In this document: piece by piece, positions 35,221 through 47,815 of the stretch
How positions within the stretch are numbered: the first letter of the stretch is position 1
How the letters are laid out: each line of letters begins with the position of its first letter
NCBI GenBank assembly: GCA_946807835.1
Contig: OX327686.1
Location: 14,260,001 to 14,324,000 of the forward strand
Reading direction: 5' to 3'
Source of the DNA: Ailanthus altissimus
Lineage: Eukaryota > Streptophyta > Magnoliopsida > Sapindales > Simaroubaceae
DNA: 64,000 nucleotides
Position numbers and translations under genes: made by a program
Notes under the pieces: generated by a model
The model's input: the letters and a program-made list of their open reading frames with translations, nothing else
Databases searched by the model: none
Told to the model about the DNA's origin: nothing

Positions 35221-35803
35221 TCTCTTCACTCCATGGGAATAGGATGATTTTGCTATTATTGATATAAAAACGGCAGTACAGAAGAGAAGACAGATGTTTG
35301 ATACAAATACTTTCTTATTTCTACTCTTTATGTCATTGAAATACTTGCAGATGTAGTAACATACACGGTTCATATGCCAACTTTTGCAGACACGTACGAA
35401 TGGACCTTGGTAACTTATTTCCCTAAATCTAGAAGTTTTGCCTTAAAATATATCATATTTTGTCAAATAGTTATCCTTTATATGCATCCCATTGTCTCCA
35501 AATTTCTGTGCTTCACTCGTATGTTCATAACATTGTGCTTCAGTGGTGAGCTTGCATATGTATGCTGTTTATGTTTTTTTCTACAAGATGACAAAAAATT
35601 AAGTTTGAAAGGGAATTTATTTCACTTTTACTTTATTACTAGCTAATCTCTACATATGCTAATTAATAGAAATAAAGGCTTTAGATGAGCCACTCAACTT
35701 GGATGCCGAATAAGTTAAGAATAGAATCTAAGATTGAATCAGTGGTGAGTTACGGTATTTAAATGGTGCTTCTATTATGTCATCCACCGTTCTAAATAAA
35801 GTT
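34834..35803 (+). other. Unique sequence between two copia elements: host gene 3' end
   Basis: Contains the last two predicted exons of the host gene (34893-34959, 35137-35220) and about 580 bp after the stop. An exon-like acceptor-donor pair also occurs around 35389-35408. The 90-aa ORF at 35374-35646 shows no protein-like features. Confidence 0.45.
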
Positions 35804-35808
35804 GTTCA
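35804..35808. repeat. TSD GTTCA (left) of copia element C
   Basis: Matches GTTCA at 43922-43926 on the other side of the element. Confidence 0.85.
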
Positions 35809-36258
35809 TATAACAAGAGTGAAGCTATTTGGTAGCTTGGAAAATTGTTAAGAAAACAAAGAGAAAAGAATAATAGAATTTTATTAATCAAACTATGTGT
35901 TTTTCAATACAATGATTCTAAGGCGCACCTTACTATATATAGTAGCAATGTAACAAACTTATACACGTGGCATATTGTCTTTAATTTAAGCAATATCAAT
36001 ATTTAGCAGTCTAACTAACTAATAGTATTTTGGCGGGAAATATAAATAAATATATTTCATTGAGTCTTGATTGTTACTTCACTTGCCACATCAACACCTT
36101 GAGATTCCTTCAGAAACTAACATGCGACCAGTTTCTTGACTCTAATACTAAACTTCAAATCTTTTTTATGAGTTGAGATGATCTCAACAATATACTTTAT
36201 TTGCTCAAGTGAACTCTGTAGCATTAACACTTCAATAACCTTTCAATATACTTTACTA
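35809..36258 (-). repeat. 3' LTR of copia element C
   Basis: 450 bp, plus-strand TATAACAAGAGTG...CTTTACTA. Matches 42214-43921 after removal of the nested solo LTR. Confidence 0.9.
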
Positions 36259-36270
36259 TCCCCCCTTAAG
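36259..36270 (-). other. Polypurine tract of copia element C
   Basis: Minus strand CTTAAGGGGGGA directly adjoins the LTR start. Confidence 0.85.
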
Positions 36271-36271
36271 C

Positions 36272-36915
36272 TCAAGGTCGAGGGAGGACATTGAGGTTGG
36301 ACCAAAGATAAGAAAATCTATCATAAGCTAATGGTTTGGTAAGGATATCTGCAACCTGATCCACATTGGGCATATAACAAACCTCCAGCTGATTATTAGC
36401 AATTTTCTCTATAATAAAATGTACGTCCAACTCCATGTGTTTAGTGTGTGAATGAAATACTGGGTTTAAGGCAAGTGCTTGGGCATTTTGATTGTCACAC
36501 CACAGTATAGGAGTAGCAAATGATGATATTTGAAGCTCACTGAGCAAAGAAGTCATCCAAATGATTCCAGCACAAGCTGATGGCAATGCTTAATACTTTG
36601 CCTCTATACTTGACCGTGAGACCACATCTTATTTTTTTGAAGACCAGAAAATTAAGTTGTGGCCTAAATATATATAATAACCACCAATAAAACGTTTGTC
36701 AATGATATCATTACCCTAATCAGCAGCGGAGAAACTAGTAAGATGAACATCACCTGTATCAATAATTTTAAGACCATACTAAGTTGTAGCTTGTAAATAT
36801 CTTAACACCCTCTTGCACGCTTGCTAGTGTTTAAGAGTGGGAAAAGCCAAAAATTGACTAAGTTTAAGTACAGAAAAGGCAAGCTCTGGTCTAGTCAAGA
36901 TAGTATACTACAATG
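36272..36915 (-). pseudogene. Copia C: RNase H remnant
   Basis: Minus strand. The open 36272-36586 part shows IIWMTSLLSELQ, ILWCDNQNAQALALNP, HTKHMELDVHFI and DQVADILTKPL, the classic copia RNase H C-terminal half. The upstream start (EAEYR-type) is broken by stops around 36590-36620. It is separated from RT by the nested solo LTR. Confidence 0.9.
36911..36915. repeat. TSD CAATG (left) of the solo LTR at 36916
   Basis: Perfectly repeated at 38323-38327. Confidence 0.92.
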
Positions 36916-38322
36916 TGATGCGATAATTCTATATCTTAAAATTAAGTCCAAGTATAAACTATCGTATGCAAGGGACTAAATAAGTCGGATGTCGAACCCA
37001 CAGGGATAATTTCTTCTTTTTAACCAATTACTAAAATTATGTCTTCCTAATAATTATTCAGAAAAATAAAAATCTAAGAATGAATGTAAAAAATATAAAA
37101 GCAAAACACAATGCAAAGAGAATTAGGTAATAGCAATGTAGAGAAAACCTAGGATTAATACTATCCCTCAATATGCTTTTTAATGATTAATCTCTAATAT
37201 TTAACTCGCTTAGTCTTTGTTATTGATCAAGACACTAATATATTCACAAGCCTCTTCCAAGGTCATGTAAGTATACCTTAATTTACCAAATACCTATATT
37301 CCTATGGTACTTATAATAAATTAAGATTCATTAAAATTAGGTCTTATTGATCATACATGCCAATTAGGTATATTCCTATCCTAAATTGAAACTTGCATAT
37401 GCAACATTGAATGTTACTCTACAATCATGTATCAAATTACCTAGGTCTAAATATTATGATTCCTCTTCCGAGTATATCAACAATATTACCAACTCATTCA
37501 CCATATATTGGTTAGATATATTGAAGTATTAAGATCAAGTAATTTGAATATAAAAAAACTAAGTTTATTAAATATTCAAAATATATGGTAATTAAGCACA
37601 CATATTGAGTTCAAGTATTAACCCTAGAAAATAAATTTAATTCATGGCTACAAAAGAACAGCAGTAACAATAATAATAAATAATGATACAATCAATAGCA
37701 AACCAATATAAACGTCGAATTGCTCTTAATTATGTTGCCTAAGATACTCTTGATGCCGAAGAACGCCTTGAATCTCTCTCTAAAGCTGCTTCAATTAAAC
37801 TCCTATTGCTCTCCAAGACTCGTGCTCTGTATTCTTGGTATTCTTGAATGTGTCTTGGGTGCTCTAGGTTGATTTTTAAAGGCTGGGAACGAGTGGCTTT
37901 TTATAGGGGTTGATATGAGCTTGAAAATCTCAATTCTCGTTGGATTAGGACTCGCGCTACCGCTGGAGTGCTATGCAGTTGCTGTTGGGGTGACACGTGA
38001 AAAAAGCTTCACCGCTGGAGCGGTGGGATGTTAACGCTGGGGCACTGGCCTATCGTTGGTGCAGTGACAATTTGGCGCTGAGGCTCCAGATATGACTTAA
38101 ACACGTCATTTTTCTTACTTCGATCACTGTTCCAGTGCTGTGGCGATAATCCTTGTGGCGCTGGACACATACTTTAAAAAGTTTGCATTTTAGTCCCTGT
38201 TTAAATTTTATTCAAGTCCCTATAAATAACAATAAAGCACATAAATAGCCATCTTTTCTCATAAAATAATAAAATATGAAAATAAAAATATGAGAAAATA
38301 TATGACAAATTTGCCCTTATCA
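36916..38322 (-). mobile_element. Solo LTR of a Tat/Athila-like gypsy family (copy 3)
   Basis: 1407 bp, TGATGCGATA...GCCCTTATCA, TSD CAATG. Inverted and closely related to copy 2 (28311-29695); both share the GAACCCACAGGGATAATTTC block and the ATCTTTTCTCATAAA end region. Contains a GC-rich CGCTGG block at 37960-38170. Confidence 0.92.
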
Positions 38323-39074
38323 CAATGTACCTATAATTCTTCTATATAATGTTTGATCAAAAAATAACTCGTTTGTATCAGTAGTTAACTTATGACCATT
38401 TACTATAGGGGTATCACAACCTTTGCAGCCACTTATCTTAGCCCTTTAAAATAAGTCTTCTATGTATTTTGTCTGAAATAAATACAAACCATTTGATGTA
38501 GGCTTCACTTCAATACCAAGAAAGTAGTTAAACTAGCCTAGATCTTTCAAGGCAAAAGTGGAACTTAGGAACTGAATAAATTGCTTTAATAAAGAGCTAT
38601 CATGACCTGTTAATAGAATTTCATTAACATAAACAAGAACTAAGATGAGTTTATGTGAGACATTCTTAATAAACAGTGAAGTATCAGATTTACTATTAAT
38701 GAATCCTTAGAAAAAAAAAAAGCTACTTTCAATTTCTCATACCATGCTCTTAGGGCCTGCTTTAAACCATATAAGACCTTGTTAAGCTTACTCACATAAG
38801 ATAATTTTTCTAAGTCAAGAAACCTTATTAGTTGCCTCGTATAAATTACCTCAGACAAGGTGTCATTGAGGAAGGCATTATTAACATCATTTTGTCTTAT
38901 AGTCCAATAATGCATTACTGTTAAGCTGAGAATTACTCTAACAGTAAATGGTTTTATTACAGGACTAAATGTATCAAAATAGTCTATACCTAGTGTCTGC
39001 AAGAATCCCTTTGCAAAAAACCTTGCCTTGTGCTTAGCAATTGTACCATCTAGATGATATTTTGGTTTAAACAC
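38323..39074 (-). pseudogene. Copia C: reverse transcriptase remnant
   Basis: Minus strand. Open 38640-39074 carries DGTIAKHKARFFAKGF, GIDYFDTFSPV and DVNNAFLNDTLSEVIY, the N-terminal half of copia RT. The catalytic YVDD position (about 38610-38635) reads YVNE, so both catalytic Asp are lost, besides stops and frameshifts. Dead enzyme. Confidence 0.9.
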
Positions 39075-40900
39075 CTATTTACTATCTATAATCTTGAATG
39101 TTTTCGATTATGGTATAAGACACCAAGTGTTATTCCTCACGAGTGTAGAATATTCTTTCTGCATTGCTACTTTTCACTTAGGATTTTTTAAAGCTTCAAC
39201 AATTGTCATTGGCTCAGAATCTTGAGTGCTTGTTTGACACTAGTATACCTTTGGCTTTCTTATTCCAGATTTAGACCCAATTCTCATAGGTGTCTTGAGG
39301 AATATGTATCAGGTTGTGATAAATGTAATTGTGGGTTATCAGTGATTTCCTTACATTGTGGTGCAGGTTGGTAAATATGGTTATAAGTGTTAGAATATGG
39401 TAATTCTGCTTGTGGCATATGAGATAGAGTTTGGTACTTGTTTGAAGTTGAGATGGACAGGTTCTAATATGAGGATGAGTAAAATGTTTTGTCGATGTAT
39501 CAAATGCTGCTGTGGTTGATTTTATATTCTCAAAGGTAAGCATAGGTGAATATTCAAACAAAGAATGACTTTCTGAACATGAAGAAGACTTAGACAAGAA
39601 AATTTCATGATAAAGAAAATTAGACTCATTAAAACTAACATGTCTAGCAATAGAGATTCTGCCACTAGGATGCATGGACTTATACCATTTATGGCTTGTA
39701 CTGTATCCCAAGAACAAAAAACTTTTGTGTATGAAAATTTAACTTGTTTGATTGATAAGGTCTAAGATAAGGGAAACAAGCACATCCAAAGGTTTTTACA
39801 AAGGAATTATTTTGTTTTTGACAAAATGACATTTCAAATGGTGATTTGTTATTAAGAACTATTGTTGGCATTCTGTTTATTAGATAAGATATTGTACTAA
39901 AAGCATCCCACCAGAAGGATAAAGGCATAGAGGCTTGGACAAGTAGTGTTAAACCTGTTTCAACTAAATGTCTATGCTTCCTTTTTATGACTTATTTTTT
40001 ATGGTGTGTATGAAGGCAAGGATATCTAAATTGATTCTTTCTTGATTTAAGAACTGTGAAAAAGACCTGAATTCTCCTCCTCAATCATTTTGAAAAGTTT
40101 TGATGGACCTATCAAGTTGTTTTTCAACAATGACTTTATAGCTTTTAAAGATGCCAAAAGCTTCTGACTTAGTTCTCATATGGTACAACCAATTATATCT
40201 AATATGGTCATCAACAAAACTTAGATAATATTTATATCATTTTTCTGTGTGAATGGAAAATGGTCCCTAAACATCTACATAGACAAGTTCTAAAGGAAAC
40301 CTTGTTCTTATACCAGTACAAGCATAATGAAGTATATGCAGATTTCCTAGTTGGCATGCATCACAGAATTCAGTTTTAAGAACTTTATTGTTTGGAAAAC
40401 TCAGATTACAAGAGTTAAAAATAGTCTTGAGTACAGAAAGACTTGGATGTCCAAGTCTTTGATGCCAAAGATTATAATTTGAAACATTCTAGCCTTTAGA
40501 AGACTGTACATAAACATTATATGACATAGGATCCAATGACATTAGATTACATTTGAAAGACACTGAATTAGATGCACATAACTGATTCTTATTTATTTTA
40601 CAAGATGCATTTTTAGAATAGAAGGAAAACATAAAAACAGGATGAGTATCTAACAATATTTTAGCAATAAAAGAACTTGGATCACATGAAGAATCAGGTG
40701 TAAAAACCAGCCTATAAAGCCCCCTCACAGCAACACCTTTGATCAGTAGAATTCCTCTTCTTTTGTCCTTAATGTAACACATGTGAGAGAAAAATTCAAC
40801 AATAACATCATTATCAGTAACTAATTTTGAGATACTAATTAAGTTTTTTGTGATTAAAGGCACATATAGTAAATTTTTTAGAACCAGGCTATTATCAAAA
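39075..40900 (-). pseudogene. Copia C: GAG-pre-integrase and integrase remnant
   Basis: Minus strand. Segments: pre-integrase (40489-40863, ITKNLISISKLVTDN), a broken core (39930-40480), then PLSFWWDAFSTISYLINRMP (39870-39928) and GCACFPYLRPY, and the linker SGRISIARHVSFNESNF (about 39600-39680). The order matches copia integrase. Stops and frameshifts separate the pieces. Confidence 0.88.
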
Positions 40901-42190
40901 TTTGTTTTAAGCTAAGTATCACCAGTAAATAAAATTCTTAAACCTGCACCATTACCAATTATCAAATTTCATTACCTGAGAATTTAGCCTTGTTATTAAA
41001 CTTATTGATGTTGTTAGTCAAATGGTGAGTTGCCCATAAGTCAAGATACCAGTTTTGATTAATTATGTCATCTTAAAATGTTTGAGCTGCCATAAATACT
41101 GCTTTACTTGCACCAAGACCAACTGAGCAACCAGATCCATTATTATTAAACCTCTAACCATTATTCATCCCATAACTAGATTGTTCTTTAGGCTCATAGT
41201 TATTGTAGTATTTATAGTAACACTTTGATGCTGGATGACCTTGTATCTCATATATTTGACAAATCAATTTAGGTAAGGTTCCTCTGCCAAATTGATTTGA
41301 TCTTCCTAATGCTTAATTATGACCTCTTCCTCTTCTTAGATGACCTTTTCTTCCAAACATATTATGGTTTTTAGCACTATTAAAAATTTCATGACTAGGA
41401 CCACTATTTGTGTAAAACATTTGATTGATTATTATTGCCAAAGCCACTGAAACCTCTTCCATTATTGTTGTAACCTTTTTTTTTTTTACTTTTCTGTACA
41501 TAATTTGCTGTATAACCACTTTGAAGTTCATTTTTACCAGAATTTTGCAAATTTTTGCTCTCTTGTGTCAATAGTATACTATATACATCATTCAAGCTAA
41601 CCTAACAAATCTTACTTGTTATTAACACAACTACAGAGTTTGTTATTAGCAAACTCAGCTCCAAGCCCAATAATGAGATATTTAATGAATTCTTCTTCCT
41701 TGATTAGACATCCATCTATGATAAGTTCATCAACTATGTTTTTTACTTTTAAAAAATCTTCAGACATTGAGAGAGAGCTTTTGTTAACAATAGCTAACTT
41801 TCGTTTTAAATGAATAGACCTAGCCTTAGACTCAGATCAAAATTATTTTTCAACAAACAGCTATAATTCTCTCACAGATTGACTATCAATTACCAGTGAC
41901 AGAATTGAATTATGAATTATAGAAAATAGCCAACTAAGAAGTAATTGATCTTGCTTGATCTATGCTTCGAGTTCTGGATTATTTACAATATCATCTTATT
42001 GATCTGGTGCTTTTCTTGTTCCATTTATAAAGCCTTCAAGCCTGTTGCCTCGTATTACAGTAAGAACTTATGACGTCCAAACTATATAATTCGATCTTGT
42101 AAGCTTTACCGTTGATGGAAAAGTATAGTTCATGTTCATTGAAGAATTTAGATTTACCGATGATAAATTTTCTGTTGAGTTATTGGTGTT
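40901..42190 (-). pseudogene. Copia C: gag and protease remnant
   Basis: Minus strand. The zinc knuckle near 41220-41270 reads CQIY...GHPASKC, so one Cys is lost. The protease motif near 41040 reads DLWATHHLTN where family members have DSGAT-type motifs, losing the active-site context. Gln/Asn/Gly-rich gag tail at 41313-41531. The gag start lies near 42190, next to the primer site. Confidence 0.82.
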
Positions 42191-42200
42191 AGCCATTGAA

Positions 42201-42213
42201 GGCTCTGATAACA
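42201..42213 (-). other. Primer-binding site of copia element C
   Basis: Minus strand TGTTATCAGAGCC, one mismatch from the tRNA-Met site TGGTATCAGAGCC, touching the LTR end at 42214. Confidence 0.88.
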
Positions 42214-43921
42214 TATAACAAGAGTAAAGCTATTTTATAGCTAAAAACATTGTTGAGAAAATAGAGAAAAAGGAACAACAAAATTTTATTAATCAAACTA
42301 TGTGTTTTTCAATGCAATGATTTTGAGCACAGCTTATTATATATAGTAGCACTGTAACAAACTTATACACGTGGCATATTGTCATTAATTCAAGCAATAT
42401 TAGTATTTAGCAGTTGATTGTTATGCTATAGTAGCTAAACGCAAGTGCACACTATCATATCAAGTAATATAGGATTTTAAGTCCAGATATCAATCCCACA
42501 GAGACTATGCGATCTATTCTATAAATCAAGTACTAAAATTGTACTTAACTTTTATTCAGAAAACTAAAATCTGAAATTTATTTAACTAATCTAATTCTCT
42601 CAATTAACTAAACAAAGGCAAAGAGTAGAATTTACAAATAAAGATAATCTAGGGTTTTGACTCATCCCTTAGTATTTCATTAGATTCATTAACCACTTAG
42701 TTAATCCTTTAATATCAATTGTTTGGCTTAGACACTAATCTCATCACAAGCCTCTGTCGATGGTCAAGTGACTATATTACACATTTTAACAATCACTTAT
42801 ATGTCTATGGTAATCAAATCAGAATGTAATTCATTAAGATCAAGTCTAAACTATACCATACATACCACCTAGGTATATGTCTATTCTAGATGGAACTCAT
42901 AGTTGTTACCCTATGATCATGCATCAAACTACCCTAGGCTAAACACATGAATCCCTCTGTCAAGTTCATCATGGTTCCTCAATCATTCAAAATATTGATT
43001 AGGTATAATGAAAGCATTAAACACAAGATAGAATGAATCAATTGAATTTATCAAGTTCATAAATTAAAATTTAATACAATCTAAATCCATACTAGGTTTA
43101 CATAATTTAACCCTAGATAAATAATTTAGCCCATCACAAAACCAAAAGTATCAAACCAATTCATAAAGATTAACAAGAACAAGAGCATAATGATAAAGAA
43201 ATAGAATAAAAACTAATTAAAGTGACTCATTGATGTGCTTCTCCCTCAATCTTGACTTGAAGCTTAAATCTTGATCTTGGTTCTTCAATTTTTGGCTTTG
43301 ATATTTGATTTGTGTTGTGAATTCTCTCTTTAAGTTTTTGCCTCTTTTCTCTCTTTTTCTTTTAGGGTTTTTGGCCTTCTATTTATAGGTTTTTGTCATC
43401 AAAATACTGTAGAAAAATACTGTTCATGGCGCTGGGTTATGGGTGCTGCGGCGCTCGATCGCTGGCCTGGTGCCCTTTTAGTATTTTGACAGTAACTTCT
43501 TCATTTGACGTCTGATTCGCCTCCCGTTTATTCCTATACGTCCTATGTTTCGTCATGCATCTATTTATGATTAAAAATCATAATTAAATAGCCAAATAGT
43601 TATAATTTGGAGTAAAATACAAAAGTTGAGTACAAATAATAATAGTACTTTTACGCCTCTATCAGCAGTCTAACTAACTAACAGTATTTTGGCAGGAAAC
43701 ATAAATATACATATTTCATTGAGTCTTGCTTGCTACTTCACTTGCCATATCAGTACCTTAAGATTCCTTCAGAAACTAACATGAGACCAGCTTCTTTCTT
43801 GACTCTAATACTAAACTTCAAACCTTCTTTATGGGCTCAGATGATCTCAGCAATATACTTTATTAGCTCAAGTGAACTCTATAGCATTAACACTTCAATA
43901 ACCTTTCAATACACTTAAATA
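42214..43921 (-). repeat. 5' LTR of copia element C, split by a solo LTR
   Basis: 42214-42413 and 43665-43921 together give about 450 bp matching 35809-36258. Confidence 0.9.
42414..43664 (-). mobile_element. Solo LTR of a Tat/Athila-like gypsy family (copy 4, diverged)
   Basis: 1251 bp inserted in the copia C LTR, flanked by GCAG (42410-42413 and 43665-43668; AGCAG if the shared terminal A is counted). It shares CGCAAGTGCAC, CAATCCCACAGAGA, AAGTACTAAAATT and CACAAGCCTC blocks with copies 1-3, in the same order. Confidence 0.85.
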
Positions 43922-43926
43922 GTTCA
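43922..43926. repeat. TSD GTTCA (right) of copia element C
   Basis: Pairs with 35804-35808. Confidence 0.85.
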
Positions 43927-44257
43927 AACATCGTAAGTCTAAAATCATCAGCTCTAGTTTGAAGAATTACTACTTACACTCATTTCACCTATTACATATT
44001 CACTTTCCATGCAATACATGCAATATATAGTTTTCCACTGTGAAGCTCTCTGATTGAGGCTATTCTCTATACATTGCATTACAAGATGATAAATGAAACT
44101 CACATTTACATAAAAGAACATCCAAGGTTTACTAATGGACATAGAATCTTTAACATAACTGTATAAGCTCAATTTTGATAAACTATTTAGACATTAAAGT
44201 AAACAAAGTTTCAAACTGCATATATGTGATCAAATATAAAGCTATTGCTTTTGATAT
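43927..44257. other. Short unique AT-rich stretch, nothing recognised
   Basis: No ORF or repeat that I can support. The 72-aa minus-strand frame here has no protein-like signal. Confidence 0.5.
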
Positions 44258-45145
44258 TGTTCCCCCACCTTGAAAAATACCTTTGGGCCTAAAGTCTCCA
44301 TGCCCAAGAAGAATTTGAACCCTAAGGATCTAGCCAGAAAACTTCCCAAGAGACAACATCTCCCGAAGCCTACCACTCTTTACAGAACGGCTCACTACAA
44401 GGATTAGCCCATGGTGACAATCATCGTGGTAAGTCTTGGCATAGCTGAACTATTTAAGATTTGTTCAAATTCAGGGGACCGAGTCGACAGACTGCAGCAC
44501 CTGTTCGACATGACAGACCATAATGCAATAAAAACTACCCTTCAAATGCTAACTGGATTGGTTTATCTCGAAGGACATAATAAAATACAGACACCAGGAT
44601 AGAACGGTTGTATGCCGAAAACAATATAGCCATGTCACTAGAAGATCTCCTAGGAAGACCTTGAAATACATTCAAGTCAAATAGAAATTAATTATCAGAA
44701 GATCGATCCGAGCAGATCCTTATTAGCCTCATACTTAACCTAATCCACTGACGAAGATAGGTATAAGGAATATGCCGAGAATATACCCAAAATAGATGTC
44801 AGAAAGATATTTGACATGTGTCAGACACATGGCAGAAAGATATTTGACGTATTTCAGAAGCACAACAAAGGCAGAATACCCGAAAGGTCCTCTAAAGATC
44901 AGTACTATAAAAAGGAGAAAAAGACATAAAGCAGGGGATGCCAAAAATTAGAAGAATTAACACAGAGAAAAAAGGTTTTTTCCTTTCATTCTGGACACAC
45001 TTGTTACTTCCTTTTTTATCAGACTCCCCCTACCTACAGAGATTTTTTATAACTTAAGCATTGGAGAGTTTGCATCGGAACCTACTCCAACAAGATCACC
45101 ACGATAAGTTCTGCTTGTGATTTGCAGGTTCTGTCGTAGACACCA
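44258..45145 (+). repeat. Probable 5' LTR of Tat-type gypsy element E (ends approximate)
   Basis: Begins TGTTCCCCCACC. It contains a TATA box (CTATAAAAAGG, about 44906-44916) followed by typical U5-like text ending near GTCGTAGACA. The position upstream of the E gag supports this. The matching 3' LTR is outside the window, so the ends are estimates. An ORF-like stretch at 44411-44602 is not a gene. Confidence 0.6.
44906..44916 (+). promoter_or_regulatory. TATA box in the LTR of element E
   Basis: CTATAAAAAGG, a canonical LTR promoter core. Confidence 0.6.
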
Positions 45146-45448
45146 ATGAAGAGAAGACTTAGGCTCCCGCAAATAAACTAAACTAGGATAAGATCCAAGT
45201 GTTTATTTTCACAAACAAAATAAATTGAAAGCTCGTTGGCTCGAAGAACTACTTTTTTTCAGTTAATAAATTTTGGCATAATCTATGGAAATTAAGACGA
45301 AAAGCTTTGTCCAAAAAGACTAGAGGCTATGGTGGAACAGTCGTCTACTAGCAAAAATTATGTTACTAAAGAACGAGGCTTAGACCTAAACAGGAATGGA
45401 AGCTACGAAAACAAGCATGTCCCTCGGATAGAAAGCTCGTTTATGTTA

Positions 45449-47811
45449 TGATATGGTGTGTGATGTGTATAGATGTGTATAATTTTAAAAATTAAATACG
45501 CAGCGAAAGTATTCATACATGTTATACACTATATAACAAACTCAAGCATATAATCTCATGTATGATCATTCAAGCACATATATATGTATTTCACATACAT
45601 GATTTAAAACGAATTGTAATTAAATAACTTACTCGGTTTTGAAGGTAGCTTTACAATTCTTCAAGAACTCTAATCTTCAATTTGTTGAGCTCAGCTTAAA
45701 GTATTCTCTTGCACAATTCTAGTTTACAACTAAAACTGGTGGGATTGTGAAGCTAGAATGGCAGCCACGAATTTCCAGCAATGAGTTATTTTAACACTTA
45801 AAATAATTTGTCCTTATGATTTATTACTAACAAGAGATGAGAAGAATTAAGTGTTTTGTGTATTGGTCCTTACAACCCTTTGTTATGAACAATTGTTAAC
45901 CTTAGCCAACTCTTTCAACCATTTGAAAACACTTAGGAAAATGCTCTCAATTCTCTCACTCTCAATTGCCGAAACTTGCATTCTTTCTCACAAAAATTGA
46001 ACTCTTTCAATTTTGGTTTAGTGTAATAAATGATTACTTCTCTTAGTGCTCCACCACCACTTAGCCATGTTTGCCATTACAAACAATAATCAAACATATA
46101 TTTCACTCAACAAATTGATTCATCTGTATGAATCAATTGCTAGAGAGCAAATGGTAATTAATCAATGTTGAGTGGTAACACCACTACACAAGTACACCAT
46201 TTAATAATTTTTACGTGGCCAACAATATTTATTATTAATAACAAGTGCTTACTCCATTACAAAATGGTGTTTGCCACTTATTCCAATTAATAATAATAAT
46301 TTCATTAATATATAAAATATTAATAATTCAAAACTATTTTGATTATTTACATTTACCTTATATGTATTTATCAAGTAAGGTAAATAGGTAAATACATGGT
46401 AAATTATTTATGGAGCAAAATTTTGCCACTTGTCAATTTCTTATTGGTTAACAACTCTTGTAAACCAATAATGTATTTTACATTCAATTATTGACAAGTG
46501 TATAACATAAGGAACCTTAAAACATATTTTCACTTTGCTAGAATTTGTTGGAATAATTGTTCAATCCAATTCGCTGCCCCAGTGCACAACGAGTACAATT
46601 CATATTGTGAGACTCTCTAAATTCATGCCCGATTTGTCAAATGAAACTCTTTCATACGTCCGTGAACAATGTCCCACACACATGTTATGGATATTACAAA
46701 ACAGCGCATTAGACCATACAAGTTAAGGTTATAACATATTCGTATAATCCTTCTATCATAGTTATCCTATAAGAGCGGAGATTTGATCAACACCGTCAAG
46801 TCTCCACATGCTCAACCATAAACTTATCTCTATAAATGTATCTCAATAAATAATATCCGTAAACACTTTTACGATATTATTTACCCTGATTATATAACTA
46901 ATTCTCGGGTATTTCTGCTTATGGCTATAAGACTTTCTACAATACAATCTTGGAGTTTCAGGATATTTTGCTCACCCAATTGAGTTGATGGTCCCATATC
47001 TATATACACCGGACTCCATGAGCATCAGACCATACCCAACGACACCCAACGGTCAGACCATGAAAGGTATCTGACATGTGAGAACCAAAGTATGATGGAT
47101 CACTCACAAGTCCACCATAGCACTCAGGTCTAAAGACCACGAATATTACTCAACTCGAAAGATCCTCAATTGACGGCTTTATGGGATGTCTATTAGAGAT
47201 CTTTGTGAGTTTGTTAAATATTAAATCCTTACTGAATATTTGTATCTCTATACGAGTTTTTACTAAACTCATGGTTTGCTAAGACTAACTATCTGGACTA
47301 TCTGGACTATCCAGATATAAACATACACCGATCTATATATTATAAGGTCTTCACCTATCCAGATATAAACATACACCGATCTATATATTATAAGGTCTTC
47401 ACTAACAGACTCGCATTAGTGAAGATCAGGAACATTAAGTTTAAGAACATATTTGCATAACAACATTTTCTAGCACCATTTGTAACTCATTACAACTACG
47501 TCATTACTAATATATTCTTAGGTCTTTGTCCCATTTCAGATAAGGCTCTAATTCTTTAGATTTTGGTAACTCTTATAACCTGATAACTCTTATCAGTGCT
47601 AACTTTTAGCATTACTAACTCTTAACTCTGATCTAAATTCCTTTAGATCAGATCTGAACTCTTTCAGATCATAAAATGTCTAAAACATTACAAGCATCTT
47701 ACCATATATGTATATATAAAATAATTAGTGATATATTGAAATCATAATTGTATAAACATAAAGCAAATATTTATACTCAAAAGGGATGACACGTAAGCAC
47801 AAATCCCAACA
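45449..47811 (-). mobile_element. Solo LTR, 2363 bp, inserted in element E leader
   Basis: TGATATGGTG...CCCAACA with TG/CA ends and a 4 bp duplication GTTA (45445-45448 and 47812-47815). On the minus strand it begins TGTTGGGATTTGTGC, matching the fragment at 24528-25095 in inverted orientation. A 49 bp tandem duplication lies near 47309-47404. No coding region; likely a copia-type solo LTR. Confidence 0.8.
47309..47404 (+). repeat. Tandem duplication inside the 2.4 kb solo LTR
   Basis: Two copies of a unit beginning TATCCAGATATAAACATACA and ending AAGGTCTTCAC. Confidence 0.9.
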
Positions 47812-47815
47812 GTTA

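Larger units (their letters stand above)
35809..43921 (-). mobile_element. Ty1/copia element C, full length but degraded, with two nested solo LTRs
   Basis: Two 450 bp LTRs (the right one split), TSD GTTCA, primer site TGTTATCAGAGCC directly inside the 5' LTR and polypurine tract CTTAAGGGGGGA directly before the 3' LTR define a complete minus-strand insertion. With this alignment the LTRs run TA...TA rather than TG...CA. The polyprotein is broken and key catalytic residues are changed. Nested solo LTRs lie at 36916-38322 (in the RT-RNase H part) and 42414-43664 (in the 5' LTR). Confidence 0.92.
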
